This document shows positions 1-6,871 of a DNA stretch of 64,000 bases, piece by piece (position 1 is the first letter of the stretch; each line of letters starts with the position of its first letter). The notes under the pieces were generated by a model. That model ran no database searches. It was not told the DNA's origin and worked only from the letters and a program-made list of their open reading frames with translations. The position numbers and the translations under genes were made by a program. This DNA is from Mariniphaga sediminis (GTDB lineage Bacteria > Bacteroidota > Bacteroidia > Bacteroidales > Prolixibacteraceae). The stretch lies in assembly GCF_003573545.1 (NCBI RefSeq), contig NZ_QWET01000011.1:117080-181079 (forward strand), written 5' to 3'.

Positions 1-711
1 AACTACCGAAACATGCAGCAGTTTTTCGCTGTATTTAATGTCGCGTTCCAGTATATCTTCTCCCGAGGAGAGGATGCTTGAGAGCATTTTGAAAATAACC
101 TCCGGCACAAGCTCTTCCACGTCAGCGCCTTTCAGTCCGGGAATTGTATCGAAAAGTTCTGCTGTTTCTTCACCCATCAACCGGGCAAAACTTTCGTTGG
201 AGTCGACCACCTTTTGGTTTTCGTCCATCATTAAAATACCCACATTTATTTTATGTAACATGTGCGATGAAATTTCCATCGACTCCTGGGCTTTTTCCAG
301 CCTCTTTTCGGTTTTTTTCAATTTGGTTACATCGTTTATGGAACCAACAATTCCAACAATTTTGCCGTCATTATTCCGGATAACTGCCTTGTTGATTACC
401 ACATCCAGTCGCGACCCGTCTCTTTGTTTTACCTTTGTTTCATAAATTTGAATGTCAGGGTTGGCCAGCAGATCCTGATCTTTGTGATAATAAATTTCAG
501 CCATGTGTTTTGTGTGAATTTCAAATACTGACTGGCCAATGATTTGCGCTCTTGGCCTTCCGGAAAATTCTTCGTGGGCTTTATTACACATTTGGTAAAC
601 GCCTTTTAAGTCCCGGTAAAATATAGGAATCGGCAATGCATCGAAAATTTTCTGATAAAATTCCGGATCTTCGATATTCCCGGGCAGGAAAGATTTTTTG
701 TCGTAAATCAT
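1..711 (-). CDS. PAS-domain signalling protein, 3' end cut off by the window
   Basis: I translated this frame by hand: it is open from an ATG at 711-709 to the window edge, 237 codons. It starts MIYDKKSFLPGN and holds a PAS domain at about residues 20-135 (FDALPIPIFYRDLKGVYQMC, then a PAC-like region ending VGIVGSINDVTKLKK). A short coiled linker follows (TEKRLEKAQESMEIS), then a second PAS-like domain from about residue 150 (HKINVGILMMDENQKVVDSN). No kinase or phosphatase domain is inside the window; the output domain lies to the left. The gene is divergent from the hydrogenase operon and shares its 174-bp upstream region, so a regulatory link to that operon is plausible but inferred. The family is certain as PAS; a histidine kinase or SpoIIE-type phosphatase output are both possible. 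Confidence 0.85.
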   Translation of the reverse strand, partial: MIYDKKSFLPGNIEDPEFYQKIFDALPIPIFYRDLKGVYQMCNKAHEEFSGRPRAQIIGQSVFEIHTKHMAEIYYHKDQDLLANPDIQIYETKVKQRDGSRLDVVINKAVIRNNDGKIVGIVGSINDVTKLKKTEKRLEKAQESMEISSHMLHKINVGILMMDENQKVVDSNESFARLMGEETAELFDTIPGLKGADVEELVPEVIFKMLSSILSSGEDILERDIKYSEKLLHVSVV

Positions 712-840
712 TTTTATTTTTTTTCAGGAATACAATCAGTCCGAAATGTAATGAATAAAAACCTTATTTACATTCATTTTAAATCTATTTAAAAACAGGA
801 TTTTTTGATATTTGACAGTATATGGGTTTGAATCTTCCTG

Positions 841-848
841 TATATTTG
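841..848 (+). promoter_or_regulatory. Candidate Bacteroidota -7 box for the hydrogenase operon
   Basis: TATATTTG matches the Bacteroidota -7 consensus TAnnTTTG and lies 37 bases before the GTG start at 886. TTTG elements occur upstream, but none at the ideal spacing (the nearest leave 10 or 26 bases), so the -33 box is not convincing. The 712-885 spacer is AT-rich and must also carry the promoter of the divergent PAS gene. Confidence 0.35.
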
Positions 849-885
849 CTGAAAAGATTTCAAAAATCAATATCAACTACCGACC

Positions 886-1230
886 GTGAAGATCAGTGAA
901 ATTATTAAATATACCGAAGCATCTGTTGTTACAGGTAACCCGGAAAATGACAAGGACCTGGAAAAAGGTTTCAGTTCCGACTTAATGAGCGATGTGCTTA
1001 CCCTCGACGAAGAAAATATTTTATTAATTACCGGGCTTTCAAACCTTCAACTGGTTCGTACGGCCGAAATGGCCGATATCCAGGCGGTACTGCTTGCCCG
1101 CGGAAAGCAGGCTTCTCCGGAAATGATTGAGCTGGCAAACGAAAATAATCTCATTATTCTGGAAACTCCTTTTTCTATTTATAAAGCCAGTGGCATACTG
1201 TATTCTAATGGATTAAAAGAAGTTTACTGA
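886..1230 (+). CDS. DRTGG-domain protein (first copy in hydrogenase operon)
   Basis: This small 114-residue protein starts at GTG (MKISEIIKYTEAS). It resembles the stand-alone DRTGG-type domains encoded beside [FeFe]-hydrogenases: an N-terminal strand-helix, SSDLMSDVL around residue 30, then alternating strands (NILLITGLSN, IQAVLLARGK, NLIILETP). DRTGG domains are thought to bind ligands or mediate protein contacts; no enzymatic residues are evident. The stop overlaps the next start (TGATG at 1228-1232), which implies translational coupling. It is a paralogue of the protein at 3000-3338 (shared SDLLSDVM-like core and overall length). No ATG gives a better start, and there is no strong Shine-Dalgarno sequence. 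Confidence 0.8.
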   Translation: MKISEIIKYTEASVVTGNPENDKDLEKGFSSDLMSDVLTLDEENILLITGLSNLQLVRTAEMADIQAVLLARGKQASPEMIELANENNLIILETPFSIYKASGILYSNGLKEVY

Positions 1231-1649
1231 TGGCACTCGAATTGGTTTTTCAAATAGAAGGAGGTGATTTTTCCAACGCTGGAAAAGCTTCGAGCCAGAT
1301 AAAAAAGGTGTTGAAACAATTGAATATTGACACGCGGATCATAAAACGGGTTGTTGTTGCCGTGTACGAAGCGGAGGTAAATGTGGCGGCTCATGCTCAC
1401 CGGGGGCAGGTGAAGGCGCTGTTTGGTGAAACGGAAGTTGAGGTAGTTGTTACCGACCAGGGACCTGGTATCGAAAATATTGAACAGGCTATGCAACCTG
1501 GTTATTCCACCGCTTCGAAAGAGGTGCGGGAAATGGGGTTTGGAGCGGGAATGGGATTGTCCAACATAGCAAAAAACACAGATAATTTACATATTGAAAG
1601 TGAAGTGGGAAAAGGGACAATTTTAACGTTCAGGTGCAATTATTCATGA
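1230..1649 (+). CDS. RsbW/SpoIIAB-like ATP-binding protein (HATPase_c)
   Basis: This 139-residue protein is a single GHKL ATPase domain of the anti-sigma kinase type. The N box is in VYEAEVNVAAHA (about residues 50-61), the G1 box is DQGPGI and the G2 box is GFGAGMGLSNI, so the ATP-binding site looks complete. There is no dimerisation/phospho-acceptor histidine domain, so it is not a classical histidine kinase; members of this family phosphorylate serine on an antagonist or simply switch partners. It is coupled to the DRTGG gene upstream and overlaps the H-cluster-like gene downstream by four bases (ATGA at 1646-1649). No STAS-domain anti-sigma antagonist and no sigma factor are encoded in this operon, so its partner is unknown. 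Confidence 0.85.
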   Translation: MALELVFQIEGGDFSNAGKASSQIKKVLKQLNIDTRIIKRVVVAVYEAEVNVAAHAHRGQVKALFGETEVEVVVTDQGPGIENIEQAMQPGYSTASKEVREMGFGAGMGLSNIAKNTDNLHIESEVGKGTILTFRCNYS

Positions 1650-3013
1650 AAGGGAAAACAAAATATCATGCATTGAAAGTGGATACCGAAAAGTGTTTTG
1701 GCTGTACCCATTGTATGAAGATTTGTCCTACCGAAGCCATCCGCATTGTGGACGGGGTTGCTACCATCGATCAATACCGTTGTGTAGATTGTGGAAACTG
1801 TTTGCGTGCCTGTCCGGTAGATGCGTTTTATGTTGAACAGAATCAACTGAGCCATATTGAAGATTTTAAATACCGCGTGGTTTTGTTTCCCTCGGTTTTT
1901 ATCGGCCAGTTTTCCGAGATTTATTCAGAAGGGCGTATTTATGAGGCGTTGCTTCGTTTGGGATTTACACATATTTTTGAAGTGGAGCAGCCTGCCTTAT
2001 GGCTAATGGAATCAATCAAGGAAAGCAGTCAGGAGTTGGCCGAAGGGCCACTTATTTCTTCCTTCTGTCCGGCCATCGTACGGTTGATTCAATCCAAATA
2101 TCCTTCGCTGACCCGGAATATTGCCCCGCGAAAAGCCCCTCATGATTTAGCGGCTCATTTTGCCATAGAGCAATTAAAAATGCAGGGAGCCAACGAAAGT
2201 GAAATCGGTATTTTTTATGTTTCACCGTGCTCGGCAAAAATGGCGGCTGTTAACCAGCCGGTAGCCGAAAAGGAATCGATTGTTACCGGAGTTATTAATA
2301 TGAAGGATTTGTATAACCGGATAATGAGGCTGCTTCCGGCAAATGAAACAACTGACACTTCCGGTTTCAGGCAGTACCTGAGCCGGGAAGGCATTTTGTG
2401 GAGCCTCCCACGTGGCGAAGCTTCCTGGTTCAAAAAACGATCGATGGCTATCGACGGCATTCATAATGTGGTGAAGTTTCTGGAACGCCTGGAAAATGAT
2501 GAGGTTCCAAAACTCGATTTTCTGGAGTTGAAGTCGTGCAACCAGGGTTGTGCCGGGGGAATTCTGCTTACCGGTAACCGGTTTCTTACCGTGGAGCGCT
2601 TGCAAAAAAGAGCATTACGGTATCCCAAAGCTTCTCAAATCAATCCCGAAGGAGTCAGGAAGGAAACTGTGCAGAAAAAGCTGATCTCGGATAATGTAGA
2701 GCCACGTCCTGTTTTTGTTTTGGATCAGGATCGCACCCGCGCCCTGGAAAAGATGAAGAAGATTAATAACATTCTTTGCCATTTGCCGGGTATTGACTGT
2801 GCCGGGTGCGGGGCGCCAAACTGCCACGCATTGGCAGAAGATATTGTGCAGGGAAAAGCCCGGATGACAGATTGTATTTTCCTTCAGAATAAATTTATAA
2901 AAGAACTAAAAGTAAAACCGGACAAGGCTTGCGCTAACCTGGAAAGAATCTGGGGTAAAAAGCGTTTTGAGGCCGATTGCAATAAGAAAGGAGGAAGAAA
3001 TGAAGGTTTCTGA
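1646..3013 (+). CDS. [FeFe]-hydrogenase-like H-cluster protein with two ferredoxin clusters and C-terminal Fe-S domain (putative sensory)
   Basis: I chose the ATG at 1646, which overlaps the previous stop, over a GTG at 1634; this gives 455 residues. Two [4Fe-4S] motifs come first (Cys17, 20, 23, 27 and Cys46, 49, 52, 56). A hydrogenase large-subunit domain follows, with four cysteines aligned to H-cluster ligands: Cys141 (SSFCPAI), Cys195 (SPCSAK), Cys298 and Cys302 (SCNQGCAGG). The residue before Cys141 is Phe140, where catalytic enzymes have the proton-transfer cysteine (TSCCPAW in HydA of this operon), and the GGGGQ stretch after the last ligand is missing. A C-terminal FeS domain (Cys385, 388, 393, 410) ends the protein. 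This fits the accessory or sensory [FeFe]-hydrogenase groups rather than a fast H2-evolving enzyme. Its position among signalling genes supports a redox or H2 sensor role, which is inferred. Confidence 0.85.
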   Translation: MKGKTKYHALKVDTEKCFGCTHCMKICPTEAIRIVDGVATIDQYRCVDCGNCLRACPVDAFYVEQNQLSHIEDFKYRVVLFPSVFIGQFSEIYSEGRIYEALLRLGFTHIFEVEQPALWLMESIKESSQELAEGPLISSFCPAIVRLIQSKYPSLTRNIAPRKAPHDLAAHFAIEQLKMQGANESEIGIFYVSPCSAKMAAVNQPVAEKESIVTGVINMKDLYNRIMRLLPANETTDTSGFRQYLSREGILWSLPRGEASWFKKRSMAIDGIHNVVKFLERLENDEVPKLDFLELKSCNQGCAGGILLTGNRFLTVERLQKRALRYPKASQINPEGVRKETVQKKLISDNVEPRPVFVLDQDRTRALEKMKKINNILCHLPGIDCAGCGAPNCHALAEDIVQGKARMTDCIFLQNKFIKELKVKPDKACANLERIWGKKRFEADCNKKGGRNEGF

Positions 3014-3338
3014 TTTGGTTGAAAAATATGGCTTGAAGGTATTTGCGGGCCAGGAAAGCCTGGGAAAAGAGATTTCCGGAGGCTATGTTTCCGACCTTTT
3101 AAGCGATGTGATGGGGCATGCCAAAGAGAATGAAGTTTGGATAACATTGCAGACCCACCAGAATGTAATGGCCATTGCTTCCTTGAAAGACCTGGCGGCG
3201 GTTATCCTGGTGAAAGGCCTGGAACCGGATGATGACACATTAGCGCGGAGCAGGGAAGAAGGTATTCCGTTGCTTGGGACAAACAGGGGAACTTTTGAAA
3301 TGGCCGGAGTGCTATTCAACGAGTTAAAATCATCATGA
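3000..3338 (+). CDS. DRTGG-domain protein (second copy)
   Basis: The ATG at 3000 (MKVSDLVEKYGLKV) gives 112 residues. It is preceded by AAGGAGGAAGAA, one of the few good Shine-Dalgarno-like sequences in this window, and overlaps the 3' end of the H-cluster gene by 14 bases, so a longer in-frame start at 2967 is unlikely. The fold is the same as at 886-1230: SDLLSDVMGHA near residue 30, strands EVWITLQT, AAVILVKGL and IPLLGT. It ends in an ATGA overlap with the PHP gene. Two divergent DRTGG copies in one operon suggest a heteromeric or two-partner arrangement rather than simple duplication; that is inference. Confidence 0.8.
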   Translation: MKVSDLVEKYGLKVFAGQESLGKEISGGYVSDLLSDVMGHAKENEVWITLQTHQNVMAIASLKDLAAVILVKGLEPDDDTLARSREEGIPLLGTNRGTFEMAGVLFNELKSS

Positions 3339-4075
3339 AAAAATACAGGGCTGATTTACATATCCATACTTTGTTGTCGCCCTGTGCTGATTTGGAAATG
3401 ACCCCCAATAACATTGTGAAAAAGGCCCGGGCAAGCGGTTTACATATTATTGGCATTACGGATCATAACGCTACAAAACATGCTTTGCTGGTAAAAAAAA
3501 TAGCGGAAGAAACAGGAATTTTTACGCTGACCGGGGCTGAAGTCACTACGAAAGAAGAGGTACATTGCCTTGCTTTTTTTGCCGAACAGGAACAACTGCA
3601 CCAATTTCAGGATTTTATCGATGAAAATATAACCCGTATTCCGAACACTGAAAATTATTTTGGTTACCAACCGGTAATTGATGAACAGGAGAATATCCTC
3701 GAGCTGGTGCCATACTATCTTCCGGCGGCGCTTAAAACCGATATCCACTCCCTTCAGCAAACGGTGGAAAAGCTGAATGGCATTTTTATCCCGGCCCATA
3801 TCGACCGGCCGGTGAATGGAATAATAAGCCAGTTGGGCTTTATCCCGCCAGGTTTAAAATACGATGCGTTAGGCCTTTCAAGACATGGTTCAGAAAAACA
3901 TGTTAAAAAACAATATGTTTTACAAAATAAAACGACCCTTATTCGCAATTCTGATGCCCATTTTCTGGAACAAATTGGCGACATTTACACTGTCTTTAAC
4001 ATGGAAGAAATCAGCTTCTCTGAAATAAAAAAGGCGCTGAATCAACAGGATAAACGATTTTGTGAAATAGTATGA
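3335..4075 (+). CDS. PHP-domain metallo-phosphoesterase
   Basis: This 246-residue protein is a stand-alone PHP domain. The metal-binding signature is visible in order: DLHIHTLLSPCADL (residues about 7-20, HxH), GITDHNA (about 41-47), TGAEVTT, IPAHIDRP (about 150) and RNSDAHFLEQIG (about 205-215). All the expected His/Asp/Glu ligands seem to be present, so it is probably active on a phosphoester; PHP proteins hydrolyse phosphorylated sugars, amino acids, nucleotides or oligonucleotides. The ATGA overlaps on both sides tie it to the DRTGG and ATPase genes. In this setting it could reverse a phosphorylation or remove a signalling phosphate, but the substrate cannot be read from the sequence. Confidence 0.88.
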   Translation: MKKYRADLHIHTLLSPCADLEMTPNNIVKKARASGLHIIGITDHNATKHALLVKKIAEETGIFTLTGAEVTTKEEVHCLAFFAEQEQLHQFQDFIDENITRIPNTENYFGYQPVIDEQENILELVPYYLPAALKTDIHSLQQTVEKLNGIFIPAHIDRPVNGIISQLGFIPPGLKYDALGLSRHGSEKHVKKQYVLQNKTTLIRNSDAHFLEQIGDIYTVFNMEEISFSEIKKALNQQDKRFCEIV

Positions 4076-4620
4076 AAACCATCTCTGAGCATGTACTTGA
4101 TATTGTGCAGAATTCAGTGAGGGCAAAGGCAACATTGATTGAAGTCATGGTTGATGAGGACAAAAAGAATAACCTTTATACCTTGTCGGTAAACGACAAT
4201 GGAGAAGGAATGAGCAGGGAGGTTTTGGAGCAGGCAGTTAATCCGTTCTTTACATCCCGAACTACCCGGAAAGTAGGCCTGGGATTGCCCCTGTTAAAAC
4301 AAAATGCGGAAACGGCGGGCGGTTCGTTTCAAATTCAATCAGAGCCGGGGAAAGGGACGCAGGTGCGGGCTGTCTTTCAGCTTGAACACCTGGACCGGCC
4401 ACCGCTGGGAGATGTTTGGGACAGTTGGCTGTTAATTCTTTTGAGTAATCCCGGAATTCGACTGATATACCGTCATCGGGTGGGGAAGGACTCATTTGAA
4501 ATAGATTCACAGGAAATAAGGGAGATGTTTGAAGGGGTTTCCCTTCAACACAAAGAGGTGAGAAAGGCCCTTGTTGAGATGATGAAAAACAATCTTGTCG
4601 AGATAAAAGCAAGCAAGTAA
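4072..4620 (+). CDS. GHKL ATP-binding protein (second ATPase of the module)
   Basis: This 182-residue protein begins with a histidine-kinase-type ATPase domain: N box HVLDIVQNSVRAKA at residues 6-19, G1 DNGEGM at about 43, and G2 KVGLGLPLL at about 65. The lid is short and leads to GKGTQVRAVF. About 75 C-terminal residues (from about 108) form an additional small domain with no motif I recognise (DSWLLILLSNPGIRLIYRH). There is no phospho-acceptor histidine domain. It differs clearly from the RsbW-like ATPase at 1230-1649, so the operon carries two distinct GHKL proteins. The start overlaps the PHP stop (ATGA). Homologues of this type recur beside [FeFe]-hydrogenases in anaerobes (general knowledge); their function is not established. 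Confidence 0.82.
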   Translation: MKTISEHVLDIVQNSVRAKATLIEVMVDEDKKNNLYTLSVNDNGEGMSREVLEQAVNPFFTSRTTRKVGLGLPLLKQNAETAGGSFQIQSEPGKGTQVRAVFQLEHLDRPPLGDVWDSWLLILLSNPGIRLIYRHRVGKDSFEIDSQEIREMFEGVSLQHKEVRKALVEMMKNNLVEIKASK

Positions 4621-4643
4621 CCAAAATAAAAACCGTTTCAACT

Positions 4644-5039
4644 ATGACAAAAATAAAGACACTGGCAGATCTCCGAAAAATAAGGGATGAGGTTCAGTCC
4701 AAAATCAGATTACGTGAAAACAGCGACCATCCTGAGCAGGTGGTCCAGGTTAAGGTCGGCATGGCAACTTGCGGGATTGCTTCCGGTGCCAAAGAAACCA
4801 TGAAGTATTTTATGGACGAGCTGGAACAGCAGGCCATTGACGCTGTGGTAACGCAAACCGGATGTATGGGATACTGTTATGCCGAACCAACTGTGGAGAT
4901 TACTCTCCCGGGAAAGGAACCTGTGATTTTTGGCTTCGTGGATAAAGAAAAAGCGGAAGAAATTATTGATGTTTACATCAAACGGGGGGAACTTATTGAT
5001 GGCGTTATCCCATTGACTTTTAGGACAATTGACGATTAA
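4644..5039 (+). CDS. Small thioredoxin-like [2Fe-2S] ferredoxin-domain protein
   Basis: This 131-residue protein has the thioredoxin-fold [2Fe-2S] pattern: one cysteine in MATCGIASGAKE (about residue 46) and a second group in TQTGCMGYCYAEP (about residues 82-90). It is homologous to the N-terminal domain of HydB encoded next and to the C-terminal half of NuoE/HydC. Such small subunits are common between the regulatory genes and HydB in [FeFe]-hydrogenase operons. It probably passes electrons to or within the hydrogenase complex. The gap to the preceding stop is 23 bases and to HydB 20 bases, so it belongs to the same operon. The ATG at 4644 follows a weak AT-rich leader. Confidence 0.85.
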   Translation: MTKIKTLADLRKIRDEVQSKIRLRENSDHPEQVVQVKVGMATCGIASGAKETMKYFMDELEQQAIDAVVTQTGCMGYCYAEPTVEITLPGKEPVIFGFVDKEKAEEIIDVYIKRGELIDGVIPLTFRTIDD

Positions 5040-5059
5040 GAATATTCAACTGATCAATT

Positions 5060-6853
5060 ATGACCGACTATAAAATACACCTTCTGATTTGCGGCGGGAC
5101 AGGCTGTAAATCATCAGAGAGTGATGAAATTAAAAAATCGTTGAAGTACTGGATTGATGAGGCAAACCTGAAAGAAGAAGCTCAGGTGGTACTTACCGGC
5201 TGCTTTGGCTTTTGTGAAAAAGGACCCATCGTTAAAGTGTTGCCCGACAATACCTTTTATGTAGAGGTTAAGCCTTCTGATGCCGAGGAAATTGTAAAAG
5301 AGCATTTGCTGAAAGGGAGACCGGTTCAACGGTTGCTTTACAAAGATCCGCATACCAATCAGCAAATCAGCGATTCCAAAGGAATGGATTTTTACAAGAA
5401 ACAGATGCGCATTGCCTTGCGGAATTGTGGTTTTATTAACCCGGAAAGTATTCATGAATATATTTCCCGTGACGGGTACATGGCATTAGGAAAATGTTTG
5501 ACGGAACTAACTCCCGAAGAGACGATAAAGGAGGTAAAGGATTCCGGTCTTCGCGGGCGCGGAGGCGGCGGTTTTCCAACCGGTTTGAAATGGGAAATTA
5601 CCCGTAATTCAGAGGCTGATCAAAAGTATGTGGTTTGTAATGCAGATGAAGGGGATCCCGGCGCTTTTATGGACCGTTCAATTTTGGAAGGCGATCCGCA
5701 TTCTGTAATCGAAGCCATGGCCATTTGCGGTTATTGTATCGGTGCAGATAAAGGCCTGGTTTATATCAGGGCTGAATACCCCCTGGCTATCGAGCGCCTG
5801 ACAACAGCTCTCAGACATGCACGGGAATACGGACTTTTGGGCAATGACATTTTGGGTACTGGTTTTAATTTTGAAATTGACATTCGGCTCGGAGCCGGAG
5901 CGTTTGTGTGTGGTGAAGAAACAGCGCTTATCCATTCCATGGAAGGGTTGCGGGGCGAACCAACTTTTAAGCCGCCATTCCCGTCGGTGGCCGGTTACCT
6001 GGGTAAACCCACCAATGTGAACAATGTAGAAACCTTTGCCAATATTCCGGTCATCATAAACAAAGGCGCTGCCTGGTTCAGTGAAATAGGGACTGAAAAA
6101 TCGAAAGGTACCAAGGTTTTTGCCCTGGCCGGAAAAATCAATAATGTAGGACTGATTGAAGTTCCGATGGGAACAACGTTGCGCGAAGTGATTTACGATA
6201 TTGGTGGCGGCATTAAAGACGGGAAGGAGTTTAAGTCTGTTCAGACCGGAGGCCCTTCGGGGGGATGCCTTACCAAAGATTTTCTGGATACACCCATTGA
6301 TTACGATAATCTTCTGGCTGCGGGTTCAATGATGGGGTCGGGCGGTATGATTGTGATGGACGAAGACGACTGTATGGTTTCCATTGCCAAGTTTTACCTC
6401 GAATTTACGCTGGAAGAATCCTGCGGAAAATGTTCGCCCTGCCGTATTGGAAACAAACGGTTGCATGAGATTCTTGAAAAAATTACCAAAGGATATGGTG
6501 AGGAGAAGGATATCGAACGTTTGAAACTGTTGAGTAACGTAATTAAAGATACCTCTTTGTGCGGCCTCGGGCAATCGTCGCCCAACCCGGTTTTGTCTAC
6601 CATTGCCAATTTTGAAGATGAATACCTGGCCCATGTACAGGAACAAAGATGTCCGTCGGGACAGTGCAAAGCGCTACTGAAATATGAAATCATCGAAGAT
6701 TTGTGCACCGGCTGTACGTTGTGTTTCCGCAACTGTCCGGTGGGCGCTATTACGGGCGAGCGAAGGCAACCGCATTACATCGACCAGTCGCTTTGTATTA
6801 AGTGCGGCGCGTGTTACGAGAAATGCAAATTCAATGCAATTAAACTTTCATAG
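5060..6853 (+). CDS. hydB: NuoF-like flavoprotein subunit of NAD-linked [FeFe]-hydrogenase (HydB)
   Basis: This 597-residue protein has the multi-domain HydB layout. A thioredoxin-like [2Fe-2S] domain comes first (CGGTGC near residue 11, GCFGFC near 50). The NuoF core follows with the FMN/NADH glycine-rich motif GLRGRGGGGFPTG (about 160-172) and CNADEGDPGAFMDR (about 193-206), then an SLBB segment. A [4Fe-4S] ligand group is at ESCGKCSPCR (about 453) with a fourth Cys in SLCGLGQ. Two C-terminal [4Fe-4S] motifs end the protein (CTGCTLCFRNCP and CIKCGACYEKC). It oxidises or reduces NAD(H) with FMN and exchanges electrons with HydA, probably with ferredoxin in a bifurcating reaction. The length and layout are normal for the family, and no key cysteine is missing. 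Confidence 0.95.
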   Translation: MTDYKIHLLICGGTGCKSSESDEIKKSLKYWIDEANLKEEAQVVLTGCFGFCEKGPIVKVLPDNTFYVEVKPSDAEEIVKEHLLKGRPVQRLLYKDPHTNQQISDSKGMDFYKKQMRIALRNCGFINPESIHEYISRDGYMALGKCLTELTPEETIKEVKDSGLRGRGGGGFPTGLKWEITRNSEADQKYVVCNADEGDPGAFMDRSILEGDPHSVIEAMAICGYCIGADKGLVYIRAEYPLAIERLTTALRHAREYGLLGNDILGTGFNFEIDIRLGAGAFVCGEETALIHSMEGLRGEPTFKPPFPSVAGYLGKPTNVNNVETFANIPVIINKGAAWFSEIGTEKSKGTKVFALAGKINNVGLIEVPMGTTLREVIYDIGGGIKDGKEFKSVQTGGPSGGCLTKDFLDTPIDYDNLLAAGSMMGSGGMIVMDEDDCMVSIAKFYLEFTLEESCGKCSPCRIGNKRLHEILEKITKGYGEEKDIERLKLLSNVIKDTSLCGLGQSSPNPVLSTIANFEDEYLAHVQEQRCPSGQCKALLKYEIIEDLCTGCTLCFRNCPVGAITGERRQPHYIDQSLCIKCGACYEKCKFNAIKLS

Positions 6854-6871
6854 AGAAGAAATTCAGAAACG

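Noticed and set aside
38..445. 135-residue + strand frame at the left edge
   Set aside because: It lies antisense to the clear PAS-domain gene; its translation is low in complexity and shows no domain.
1634..1645. GTG start giving a longer H-cluster protein
   Set aside because: The ATG at 1646 forms the same ATGA overlap used by the other genes of the operon and starts directly before the ferredoxin domain.
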